A stretch of DNA of 5,162 nt from Halomonas sp. (GTDB lineage: Bacteria > Pseudomonadota > Gammaproteobacteria > Pseudomonadales > Halomonadaceae), in the NCBI GenBank assembly GCA_003560175.1, contig PWIZ01000409.1:1-5162 (forward strand), written 5' to 3'. Under the pieces are notes generated by a model. It saw only the letters and a program-made list of their open reading frames with translations, was not told the DNA's origin and made no database searches. Numbering within the stretch: position 1 is the first letter of the stretch; each line of letters opens with the position of its first letter. Shown here piece by piece: positions 1-5,162 of this stretch. The translations under genes were made by a program, and so were the position numbers.

Positions 1-674
1 AGCAGCTCCCGGCGCAGATTGCCGGCCTGGGCCAGGGGGCAGTAGGCCATGGTGGGAATGGCGTGCGCTCGCTGCCAGGGCAGCAGGGAGTGCTCGATGC
101 CCCGGGAGCCCAGGTGATAGAGCACCTGGTTGACGGCGCAGCTCTCGCCGCCGGGCAGCGCGTGCAGCGCCGCCATCTCGTCCAGGTCGAAGTTGGAGAC
201 GCCGAAGCGGCGTATCTTGCCGGCCTTGCGCAGCCGATCGAACGCCTCCAGGGTCTCCTCCAGGGGAATGTCGCCCGGCCAGTGCAGCAGGTAGAGGTCC
301 AGATAGTCGGTCTTCAGGCGCTTCAGGCTCGCCTCGCAGGCGGCGATGGCCGAGTCGCGCCCGGCGTTCCACGGGTAGACCTTGGAAACCAGGAAGGCCT
401 CGTGGCGCCGGCCCACCAGCGCCTCGCCCACCAGGTCCTCGGCGCTGCCGTCGGCATACATCTCGGCAGTGTCGATCAGGGTAAGGCCTAGCGCCAGGCC
501 GTGCTGCAGCGCTCGCACCTCATCCTGGCGGGGGGCGAGCCCCTCGCCCATGTACCAGGTGCCCTGACCGATGGCGGGGATCTCGACGACGGGCTCATGG
601 GCGGTGGCAGACAGCGTGACGCTGGGTGGCGTGACGCCGGGTGGCGTTGCCGGGGGCAGAGGGGAGGCGGACAT
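1..674 (-). CDS. yeaE: Aldo/keto reductase, YeaE-like (3' end beyond window)
   Basis: This is an NADPH-dependent aldo/keto reductase of the cytosol. The closest relative I recognise is E. coli YeaE, which reduces methylglyoxal and other aldehydes. About 224 codons are present and the reading frame runs off the window edge; by comparison with YeaE (284 residues) roughly 75 C-terminal residues are missing. The catalytic tetrad is visible: Asp68 and Tyr73 in [11 protein letters not shown], Lys98 in [10 protein letters not shown], and His131 in YLLHWPG. The motifs [21 protein letters not shown] and [13 protein letters not shown] follow in family order. The start at 674 is set by an AGGAG ribosome site five bases upstream. 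The N-terminus is about 15 residues longer than YeaE and is rich in Pro and Thr, encoded by a short tandem repeat. It is divergent from the DUF1415 gene across 94 bases. The family call is very secure; the physiological substrate is inferred. Confidence 0.95.
   Translation of the reverse strand, partial: MSASPLPPATPPGVTPPSVTLSATAHEPVVEIPAIGQGTWYMGEGLAPRQDEVRALQHGLALGLTLIDTAEMYADGSAEDLVGEALVGRRHEAFLVSKVYPWNAGRDSAIAACEASLKRLKTDYLDLYLLHWPGDIPLEETLEAFDRLRKAGKIRRFGVSNFDLDEMAALHALPGGESCAVNQVLYHLGSRGIEHSLLPWQRAHAIPTMAYCPLAQAGNLRREL
614..648. repeat. 15-bp tandem repeat, about 2.3 copies, inside the reductase gene
   Basis: Units gcgtgacgctgggtg (614-628) and gcgtgacgccgggtg (629-643) differ at one base and are followed by a partial third unit (gcgtt). 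Because 15 is a multiple of three, the frame is kept. On the minus strand the repeat encodes the five-residue units TPPGV and TPPSV (residues 10-19), in an N-terminal extension ahead of the reductase barrel. It was probably created by local slippage duplication. Confidence 0.85.
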
Positions 675-679
675 GATGG

Positions 680-684
680 CTCCT
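680..684 (-). promoter_or_regulatory. Ribosome binding site of the aldo/keto reductase
   Basis: On the minus strand AAAAGGAG is followed by five bases (CCATC) and the ATG at 674-672. This strong Shine-Dalgarno match fixes the start and shows that the proline-rich N-terminal extension is translated. Confidence 0.8.
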
Positions 685-723
685 TTTCAGGCGAGGGACT
701 TTTCTCGCGTCGGGCTCGGTTTC

Positions 724-732
724 TGCCACAAT
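724..732 (+). promoter_or_regulatory. Possible extended -10 promoter element of the DUF1415 gene
   Basis: TGC followed by CACAAT fits an extended -10 (TGn then four of six matches to TATAAT) in the 94-base divergent gap. No good -35 hexamer lies 16-18 bases upstream. Transcription would begin near 739, giving a leader of about 30 bases. Support is by pattern only. Confidence 0.3.
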
Positions 733-768
733 AGCAGACCCCATTTCCCTGCTGCCGCGAGAGTCTTC

Positions 769-1338
769 ATGTCCGCATCCGCCGAGCGCCCCCAGGATCA
801 GACCCTGATCGCCACCCGCGCCTGGGTCGAGACCTTCGTGGTCGCCCACAACGTCTGCCCCTTTGCCGGTCGCGAGGTGGCCCGCGACACGATCCGCTAC
901 GTGGCGGTGGACGCCACCGATTGGGAACGGGCCCTGCTGGCTCTGGTCGCCGAGTGCGAGCGACTCGACGCGACTGCAACGATCGAGACCACCCTGCTGG
1001 TGTTGACCGATGGCCTCGAGGAGTTCGACGACTACCTCGACTTCCTGGCCATTGCCGAGGCGCTGCTGACTCAGCAGGGCTTTGACGGTATCTACCAGCT
1101 GGCCAGCTTTCACCCCGACTACTGCTTCGAGGGGGCGGAGCAGCACGATGCGGCCAATTTTACCAACCGCTCGCCCTTCCCGATGCTGCATCTGCTTCGC
1201 GAGGCGGGGCTCGAGGAGGCACTCGAGCACACCCCGAACCCCGAGGCGATTCCCGAGCGCAACGTCGCCGCCATGCGTGAGCTGGGCGCCGCGGCGCTGT
1301 CCGATGCCCTGCTGGCGCTGCGTGACGGCAAGCGTTGA
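769..1338 (+). CDS. DUF1415 family protein, function unknown
   Basis: This 189-residue protein belongs to the DUF1415 family, found across proteobacteria and without an established function. Recognition rests on NVCPFAGRE (residues 28-36, Cys30), YQLASFHPDYCFEG (109-122, His115), NFTNRSPFPMLHLLRE (130-145, with Asn133, Arg134, Ser135 and His141) and HTPNPEAIPERN (154-165). There is no signal peptide or membrane segment, so it is probably cytosolic. It is acidic overall. The frame is open back to 571, but that region is coding sequence of the opposite-strand reductase. The ATG at 769, with a weak GCGAGAG ribosome site just upstream, gives the usual family length. It lies 71 bases upstream of tpx on the same strand, so co-transcription with tpx is possible. 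The conserved Cys, His and Asn/Arg residues could form an active or metal site, but that is inference. Confidence 0.92.
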   Translation: MSASAERPQDQTLIATRAWVETFVVAHNVCPFAGREVARDTIRYVAVDATDWERALLALVAECERLDATATIETTLLVLTDGLEEFDDYLDFLAIAEALLTQQGFDGIYQLASFHPDYCFEGAEQHDAANFTNRSPFPMLHLLREAGLEEALEHTPNPEAIPERNVAAMRELGAAALSDALLALRDGKR

Positions 1339-1396
1339 CGCTGGTGTTGGCCGAGCCGGCGGTGTCTCGTTAGGCTCGTGTGTCCCCATGATGATC

Positions 1397-1401
1397 AGGA
1401 G
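1397..1401 (+). promoter_or_regulatory. Ribosome binding site of tpx
   Basis: AGGAG ends at 1401, eight bases before the ATG at 1410. An in-frame GTG begins at 1401 and would add three residues, but it overlaps this Shine-Dalgarno sequence, so 1410 is the real start. Confidence 0.8.
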
Positions 1402-1409
1402 TGTGCCGC

Positions 1410-1925
1410 ATGAGACAGGTAACCCGCGCAGGAACCCCGGTGGACGTGGCTGGCGATTTTCCGGAGGTGGGTCAGGCGGCTCCCGCCCTGACCCTGACTA
1501 ACACCGACATGGTCGATGTGACGCTGGCCGACTTCGCCGGCCAGCGCAAGGTGCTCAACATCATTCCCAGCATCGATACCCCGACCTGCGCTACCTCCAC
1601 GCGGCGCTTCAATGAGCTGGCCTCTCAGCTGGATAACACTGTGGTGCTGGTGGTCTCTGCCGACCTGCCGTTCGCTGCCAAGCGCTTCTGCGGCGCCGAG
1701 GGGCTGGACAGTGTGGAGACCCTCTCGACCTTCCGTTACCCCGAGTTCCACCAGGCGTGGGGCGTGGACCTGTGCAGCGGCCCCATGAGCGGGCTCTGCG
1801 CCCGTGCGGTGGTGGTGGTGGACGAGAACGACCGGGTGATTCACGCCGAGCTGGTGCCCGAGATCAAGCAGGAGCCGGACTACGAGGTGGCGCTCATGTC
1901 GCTGTCTCAAGAGGCGCCGGCGTGA
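1410..1925 (+). CDS. tpx: Thiol peroxidase Tpx (atypical 2-Cys peroxiredoxin)
   Basis: Tpx reduces hydrogen peroxide and especially organic hydroperoxides, using thioredoxin as electron donor. The 171-residue length matches the family (E. coli Tpx is 168). The peroxidatic cysteine is Cys60 in [11 protein letters not shown], with Thr57 in the usual T-x-x-C arrangement. The resolving cysteine is Cys94 in [17 protein letters not shown], which fits the Tpx signature pattern. The active-site arginine is probably Arg132 in [12 protein letters not shown]. Two additional cysteines, Cys122 and Cys130, lie near that arginine and are absent from the E. coli protein as I recall it. No signal peptide is evident, so the protein is probably cytosolic or weakly localised. 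It is followed 62 bases later by osmC, a second peroxidase of unrelated fold. No convincing terminator separates the two genes, so readthrough into osmC is possible. Confidence 0.97.
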   Translation: MRQVTRAGTPVDVAGDFPEVGQAAPALTLTNTDMVDVTLADFAGQRKVLNIIPSIDTPTCATSTRRFNELASQLDNTVVLVVSADLPFAAKRFCGAEGLDSVETLSTFRYPEFHQAWGVDLCSGPMSGLCARAVVVVDENDRVIHAELVPEIKQEPDYEVALMSLSQEAPA

Positions 1926-1931
1926 GAGAGG

Positions 1932-1939
1932 TCTACACT
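1932..1939 (+). promoter_or_regulatory. Sigma-S-like -10 element of the osmC promoter
   Basis: The sequence TCTACACT fits the sigma-S (RpoS) -10 consensus KCTAYRCT at every position, including the diagnostic C just before the hexamer. It begins six bases after the tpx stop codon. No TTGACA-like -35 is present 17 bases upstream (GAGGCG), which is tolerated by RpoS promoters. Transcription would start near 1946, giving a leader of about 42 bases. E. coli osmC is known to be RpoS-dependent, which makes the assignment plausible. There is no experimental evidence here. Confidence 0.55.
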
Positions 1940-1945
1940 GGGGTT

Positions 1946-1971
1946 GCCATTCACCTCATTAACGCCATTCA
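1946..1971 (+). repeat. 8-bp direct repeat in the osmC leader
   Basis: GCCATTCA occurs at 1946-1953 and again at 1964-1971, 18 bases apart start to start, followed by another ATTCA (1971-1975) that runs into the ribosome site. The stretch is markedly more AT-rich than its surroundings. It may be a regulator site, or simply low-complexity leader sequence. Confidence 0.4.
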
Positions 1972-1987
1972 TTCAGGAGAGTAACCC

Positions 1988-2422
1988 ATGAGCATTACCA
2001 AGACGGCTTCCGCCCGCTGGCAGGGCGGCATCAAGAACGGCAAGGGTACGGTGTCCACCGAGAGCGGCGTGCTGAAGGAGACGCCCTACGACTTTCGCCA
2101 GCGCTTCGAGGGCGAGGCGGGCTCCAATCCGGAAGAGCTGATCGGTGCCGCTCATGCCGGCTGCTTCTCCATGGCGCTGTCGCTGATCCTGGGCGATGCC
2201 GGCATGGAGGCCGAGAGCATCGACACTCAGGCTACCGTCACGCTGGCCGAGGATCCGGAAGGCGGCTTCCATATCCCGAGCATTCATCTGGTGAGCCGGG
2301 TGAAGATCCCGGGCGCCGATCAGGCGGCCTTCGAGGAGTGTGCCGAGAAGGCCAAGGCCGGCTGTCCGGTCTCCAAGCTGTTGAATGCCGAGATCACTCT
2401 CGAGGCCACCCTGGAGAGCTGA
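1988..2422 (+). CDS. osmC: Osmotically inducible peroxiredoxin OsmC
   Basis: OsmC is a cytosolic homodimeric peroxidase that prefers organic hydroperoxides. The 144-residue protein aligns almost end to end with E. coli OsmC (143 residues). It shares GKGTVSTESGVL (18-29), RFEGE with Arg39, NPEELIGAAHAGCFSMALSL with Glu49/Glu50 and peroxidatic Cys59, and KAKAGCPVSK with resolving Cys126. A one-residue insertion near residue 90 explains the shift from E. coli position 125. An extra cysteine, Cys118, lies eight residues before the resolving one. The ATG at 1988 has AGGAG at 1975-1979, eight bases upstream. The short gap to tpx carries a sigma-S-like promoter element, suggesting stationary-phase or osmotic induction independent of tpx. 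The gene ends in a hairpin shared with the convergent C26 gene. Confidence 0.98.
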   Translation: MSITKTASARWQGGIKNGKGTVSTESGVLKETPYDFRQRFEGEAGSNPEELIGAAHAGCFSMALSLILGDAGMEAESIDTQATVTLAEDPEGGFHIPSIHLVSRVKIPGADQAAFEECAEKAKAGCPVSKLLNAEITLEATLES

Positions 2423-2427
2423 TCCGT

Positions 2428-2475
2428 CCCTGACACAACGACGGCCACCCGCGGGTGGCCGTCGTCGTGTCAGGG
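2428..2475. terminator. Long hairpin between convergent genes, probable bidirectional terminator
   Basis: The arms at 2428-2450 and 2453-2475 are 23 bases each and are inverted copies with a single difference (A2437 opposite C2466); the centre is GC. The fold would have about 22 base pairs with a four-base CGCG loop. No run of U follows on either strand, so it is not a classic intrinsic terminator. The right arm contains the last codon and the stop codon of the C26 gene, and the left arm starts six bases after the osmC stop. The mismatch is A-C in the plus-strand RNA but a G-U pair in the minus-strand RNA, so the latter folds without interruption. Confidence 0.75.
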
Positions 2476-3171
2476 GGCCGGATCGTCCGCTGGTCGGTCG
2501 CGATGGCGGGCGGCGGCCTCGACCAGGGCGCGGATGAGCCGCTGTTGGGGGCGATTGAAGATGAGCCACTCCGGATGCCACTGCACGCCGATCAGAAACT
2601 CGTGATTGCGGGACTCGATGCCCTGTACCAGGCCGTCGCGATCCCGAGCGACGATCTCGATACCGCGGCCGGCCCGATTGACCGCCTGGTGGTGCAGGCT
2701 GTTGATCCGGCACCAGCTGACCCCCAGAATGCGGTGCAGCTTGCTGGCGCCGACGATGTCCACCGTCTTGCGCGGCAGCACGGTGCGACGCCGCTTGAGC
2801 CCCTCGTGGGTGGTATAGATGTCCGGGTCGAGTGTACCGCCCAGATAGATGTTGATCAGCTGGGCGCCGCGGCAGATGCCGAGGACCGGAGTGTCCGCAG
2901 GGATGAAACGCTCCAGCAGTTCGAGCTCGAGCTCGTCACGCTGCGGATCCACCCGCACGTCGAGCTGCACCTCGGCATTGTAGAGGTGGGCCTGGATATC
3001 GTCACCACCGCCGATGATCAGGCCATCGAGCTGCTTGGGCATGGGGCGCGAAGGCGATAGACGCAGCGGGTGGCCGCCGTGGCGCCACACCGCGAACCAG
3101 TCGAAGAGCCAGGCGATCTGGCTCTTGCGGTCCGAGGTGGTGATACCGATGAGGGGGCGATGCTTGCTCAC
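2470..3171 (-). CDS. Peptidase C26 / class I glutamine amidotransferase-like hydrolase
   Basis: This 233-residue protein has the class I glutamine amidotransferase fold and belongs to the peptidase C26 group, which includes PuuD (gamma-glutamyl-GABA hydrolase). Such enzymes cleave gamma-glutamyl amide bonds with a Cys-His-Glu triad. The nucleophile Cys100 sits in PVLGICRGAQLIN, and His199 and Glu201 are in GVQWHPEW. The supporting motifs LDGLIIGGGDDI (48-59) and INSLHHQAV (156-164) are typical of the family. There is no signal peptide, so it is cytosolic. The start is the GTG at 3171, which overlaps the TGA of the amidoligase gene in the string GTGA. This implies translational coupling, and the protein then begins directly before the first beta strand (RPLIGITTS). 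An upstream in-frame ATG at 3312 would lie entirely inside the amidoligase gene and add 47 residues unlike the family. It may hydrolyse the product of its partner or act as its glutaminase; the substrate is unknown. Confidence 0.9.
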   Translation of the reverse strand: MSKHRPLIGITTSDRKSQIAWLFDWFAVWRHGGHPLRLSPSRPMPKQLDGLIIGGGDDIQAHLYNAEVQLDVRVDPQRDELELELLERFIPADTPVLGICRGAQLINIYLGGTLDPDIYTTHEGLKRRRTVLPRKTVDIVGASKLHRILGVSWCRINSLHHQAVNRAGRGIEIVARDRDGLVQGIESRNHEFLIGVQWHPEWLIFNRPQQRLIRALVEAAARHRDRPADDPAP

Positions 3172-4175
3172 GCGGTGCCCACCCAGCCGCGCATGCGCAG
3201 CCACATCCTGGCCAGCGGGGAGCGGGTGTGCTTGGCCACGTAGCCAGCCGCCCGACGAGACAGGGTCTCTTCGTCGGCGGCCAGCTTCTCCACCTCGAGC
3301 CAGCGGTTCCACTCCGTGACGGAGCCCCAGCCGGGCTCGGAGAGGCGGGCGTCCGGTAGCCGGTAGTGAAAGGTGGGGCGTGCCTTGACCAGCTTATTGC
3401 GAAACAGCTCGTGGGGGTAGTTCGGCCGCAGGTAGGCAAAGAGCGGGGTCATGTCCAGCTCGCGATTGCGGGTCGGGTTATCCGCCAGGTAGTCACCGAT
3501 CAGGGTATCCAGGTCCGGCGCGTAGTTCGGTGCCAGCACCTTCAACGCATAGGGCTTGGCGAAAGGGTTGGCATGAGGCAGAACCTCGCGGGTGATGTCC
3601 ACGTCGATCTGCTCGCGCAGCCACTCGGCGGTCAGCAGGTAGGCGCGCAGGTGGGCCAGCAGGCTCTCTACCTCGAGGCTCGGCACCTCCGGATTGAGGT
3701 GCAGGCCAAAGCCATAGAGCAGGCTGGCGTCGGTGCCCTTTGCGCCATGCTCGCGCAGTCCGACGAACAGCGCGTCGAGTTCATCGAGCTCGTCCCAGGG
3801 CACCGGGGGGCAGACGATCTCGGTGGGTACCAGGCCGGTGACCACGTCGCCGATCAGCTCCCGGGTGCGGGTGTGGAAGTCGACCCGCATCTGATGGCGC
3901 TGACGCTCCCACTCGGTGTCGTCCCTGGGCTTGGCATCGAGCACTTCGGCGTCGGGGTGGGCATACTGGGTGTCCAGTTCGATGACGAACTCGCCCCAGC
4001 GGGTCCCCTGGACCCTGAGCCGATGGGCGCTGACGATCACCAGTTCACCACCGAACAGATCGCGCACCAACTCGGCTGTATCGCGGGGCGGTAACCCGGC
4101 GAACTCGATCTCGACCCCGACGCGGCGTGTCTCTCCGTCGGGATTGCGGGGTTCGGGTGGCGGTAGCGGCGTCAT
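3168..4175 (-). CDS. Putative amidoligase (Amidoligase_2 family)
   Basis: This 335-residue cytosolic protein looks like the putative amidoligase family (Amidoligase_2), related in fold to glutamine synthetase and glutamate-cysteine ligase, which form amide bonds with ATP. The visible family-like elements are RVGVEIEFAGL near the N-terminus (Glu22, Glu24, the expected metal/nucleotide-binding pair), FVIELDTQ (Glu66, Asp68), PTEIVCPPVPW (Glu119), LYGFGLHLNPEV (His159, Asn161), LPHANPFAKPYALKVLAPNY (from about residue 199) and ARPTFHYRLPDARL (about 265-278). The C-terminal 60 residues are helical and basic. The start ATG at 4175 has AGGA seven bases upstream. The first 17 residues are Pro-rich and probably disordered. 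The stop overlaps the start of the C26 gene. No member has, to my knowledge, a firmly established substrate. The family assignment is from motif recognition, not a search. Confidence 0.82.
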   Translation of the reverse strand: MTPLPPPEPRNPDGETRRVGVEIEFAGLPPRDTAELVRDLFGGELVIVSAHRLRVQGTRWGEFVIELDTQYAHPDAEVLDAKPRDDTEWERQRHQMRVDFHTRTRELIGDVVTGLVPTEIVCPPVPWDELDELDALFVGLREHGAKGTDASLLYGFGLHLNPEVPSLEVESLLAHLRAYLLTAEWLREQIDVDITREVLPHANPFAKPYALKVLAPNYAPDLDTLIGDYLADNPTRNRELDMTPLFAYLRPNYPHELFRNKLVKARPTFHYRLPDARLSEPGWGSVTEWNRWLEVEKLAADEETLSRRAAGYVAKHTRSPLARMWLRMRGWVGTA

Positions 4176-4221
4176 GGCGGCATCCTGTGCGTGACCGATG
4201 GGCTCGCGGGGAGCCTAACAT

Positions 4222-4243
4222 ATTGGCGACTAGCGTCGCCGAT
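4222..4243. repeat. Inverted repeat in the divergent promoter region
   Basis: The arms ATTGGCGAC (4222-4230) and GTCGCCGAT (4235-4243) pair over nine positions, with one T-G mismatch or wobble, around the loop TAGC. The repeat lies in the 84-base gap between the amidoligase and the MscS-like gene. It may be an operator for one or both divergent promoters, or a leader hairpin of the plus-strand gene. A weak -10-like TAACAT (4216-4221) lies just upstream but has no well-spaced -35. A second, shorter inverted repeat, GGCTC/GAGCC, lies at 4201-4215. No U run follows, so it is not a terminator. Confidence 0.5.
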
Positions 4244-4250
4244 CGAAGAC

Positions 4251-4255
4251 GGAGA
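4251..4255 (+). promoter_or_regulatory. Ribosome binding site of the MscS-like gene
   Basis: GGAGA is followed by AACG and the ATG at 4260. It fixes the start directly before a good signal peptide. The open frame that starts at 4127 is in another phase and does not encode this protein. Confidence 0.75.
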
Positions 4256-4259
4256 AACG

Positions 4260-5162
4260 ATGTCGTTACCACTGCGCCGAAGCCTGTTCGCCGGTCTGCC
4301 TTGGCTACTATGGCTTTTGCTGCTGTTGCCCTTGCTGGGGCTGCCCGCCCAGGCTCAGCAGCTCGGCCTGTCCGGGCTGGTGGGGGGAGCCGAGCAGCCT
4401 GCCGCCGAGCACGATCCCCAGGCGTTCCTGGAATCCCTCGAGCAGGTGATCGCTACCCTGGAGGACGCCGAACAGCGTGGTGCCCTGTTGGAGAATCTGC
4501 GCGACCTGCAGCGGGTGCAAGGCGAGGCCGTGGAGCAGGGCACTATCGCTCCCCGACAGGGGCTGCTCGGTGCGCTGGCCGAGACCTTCAGCGATCTTGG
4601 CGAGCAGGCCGAGTCGGGCCAGTCGCCTATCGATCGGTGGCGCAATCAGCTGGAGCAGGGCTGGGTGGACCTCAGCGGCCTGGTGACCGGCACTGGGAAT
4701 GCCGAGTTGATACATTTCCTGATCGAAGGGGCGGTGTTGCTGGGCATCTGGGTCGGGCTGCTGATCATCCTGATTGCCCTGGGACGGTTGCTGGCGCGTC
4801 GCCGCGGCTGGCCGTTGGACCTGCCCCGGGACCCGAGGGCCTGGCTGCTCACCATGCACTTCCTGCGCCGGATGCTGCCCTGGCTGCTAGCCTTCGTCCT
4901 GGTGCTGGGTGTCGCCCAACTGGTCCCCGACAGCTCTGGCCGTTTGATGGCCCTGGTGGTGGCCTATGTGGCGCTCTGCGGGCGCACCCTCTCAGTGGTT
5001 GTCGAGACCTTCGTCTCGGTGTTCACCCGTGGTCACCGCTTCCGGGCGGTACAGATCCTGCAGCACCGCGCCCTGCGCCCGCTGTTCTTGATCGGTGCGC
5101 TGGTCGCTCTGGGGGACGCCTTCAACTCCACACGGCTCTCCGGCCTGCTCGGCGATGAGCTG
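4260..5162 (+). CDS. Probable MscS-family mechanosensitive channel, YbiO-like (N-terminal part)
   Basis: The first 301 codons of a longer gene are present; the frame is open to the last base. Residues 1-32 are a signal peptide: Arg6-Arg7, a leucine-rich core, and a likely cut after PAQA. Residues 33-150 form a soluble, acidic, Gln/Glu-rich helical segment, presumably periplasmic. Four hydrophobic segments follow at about 153-175 (then ARRRG, a cytoplasmic positive patch), 206-222, 229-250 and 272-288. This layout (secreted N-terminal region, then several membrane helices before the MscS pore) matches E. coli YbiO, an inner-membrane channel that releases solutes on hypo-osmotic shock. The diagnostic pore helix and beta domain lie beyond the window, so the call rests on architecture and loose similarity. 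Another multi-pass inner-membrane protein is possible. The gene is divergent from the amidoligase operon. Confidence 0.65.
   Translation, partial: MSLPLRRSLFAGLPWLLWLLLLLPLLGLPAQAQQLGLSGLVGGAEQPAAEHDPQAFLESLEQVIATLEDAEQRGALLENLRDLQRVQGEAVEQGTIAPRQGLLGALAETFSDLGEQAESGQSPIDRWRNQLEQGWVDLSGLVTGTGNAELIHFLIEGAVLLGIWVGLLIILIALGRLLARRRGWPLDLPRDPRAWLLTMHFLRRMLPWLLAFVLVLGVAQLVPDSSGRLMALVVAYVALCGRTLSVVVETFVSVFTRGHRFRAVQILQHRALRPLFLIGALVALGDAFNSTRLSGLLGDEL

Noticed and set aside
571..768. Upstream extension of the DUF1415 frame to an ATG at 571
   Set aside because: It would add 66 residues overlapping the divergent reductase and its ribosome site. The family length and the start at 769 fit better.
1347..1376. 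Possible tpx promoter TTGGCC, 18 bases, TAGGCT, with CGAGCC/GGCTCG inverted repeat (1352-1378)
   Set aside because: Only four and three of six consensus matches, and a six-base stem with a 15-base loop. This is too weak to list as a promoter, operator or terminator.
1369..1377. GTTAGGCTC upstream of tpx also occurs on the minus strand (4219-4211) upstream of the amidoligase, both about 41-44 bases before the start codon
   Set aside because: A nine-base match is expected many times by chance in 5 kb, and the surrounding bases and -35 regions do not agree.
595..1389. 264-codon open frame on the minus strand opposite the DUF1415 gene
   Set aside because: It lies antisense to a recognised family member and its product is low-complexity with no family motif. 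It is a typical high-GC shadow frame.
1973..2713. 246-codon minus-strand frame spanning osmC and the C26 3' end
   Set aside because: It crosses the hairpin and runs antisense through osmC. Its translation is Arg/Pro/Gly-rich without motifs, so it is a shadow of two real genes.
3366..4094. 242-codon open frame on the plus strand opposite the amidoligase gene
   Set aside because: It is a mirror of the amidoligase codons, has no family resemblance and no good ribosome site, and lies entirely within a better-supported gene.
4127..5158. 343-codon plus-strand frame overlapping the MscS-like gene
   Set aside because: It is Arg/Gly/Ala/Pro-rich with no signal peptide or membrane pattern. The frame from 4260 has a ribosome site, a signal peptide and clean membrane segments.

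Overview
The window is compact, high-GC, gene-dense bacterial chromosome. The proteins resemble gammaproteobacterial families: a YeaE-type aldo/keto reductase, Tpx, OsmC and a DUF1415 protein. The G+C content, many acidic residues and gene content suggest a Halomonas-like (Halomonadaceae) gammaproteobacterium, but this placement is inference without a database search. No RNA genes, insertion sequences, CRISPR arrays or phage genes were seen. No gene-free stretch exceeds 100 bases.

Layout, left to right: (1) a 5'-complete, 3'-truncated aldo/keto reductase on the minus strand (1-674); (2) divergent from it, a DUF1415 protein (769-1338); (3) thiol peroxidase tpx (1410-1925) and osmotically inducible peroxiredoxin osmC (1988-2422), both on the plus strand, with a sigma-S-like -10 element for osmC just after the tpx stop; (4) a long near-perfect hairpin (2428-2475) between the convergent ends of osmC and the next gene; (5) a minus-strand operon of a putative amidoligase (4175-3168) followed, with a 4-base overlap, by a class I glutamine amidotransferase-like / peptidase C26 hydrolase (3171-2470); (6) divergent from that operon, the N-terminal 301 codons of a membrane protein with the layout of a YbiO-like MscS-family channel (4260 to the window end).

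The left and middle genes form a stress-defence neighbourhood: carbonyl reduction, two cysteine-based peroxidases of different folds, and a protein of unknown function. The right part pairs an uncharacterised amide-bond-forming enzyme with a hydrolase of the gamma-glutamyl-amide type, next to a likely osmotic-shock channel. The amidoligase/C26 pair is the most interesting item. Its chemistry can be guessed from fold families, resembling the PuuA/PuuD ligase-hydrolase logic of putrescine catabolism, but its substrate cannot be read from sequence.
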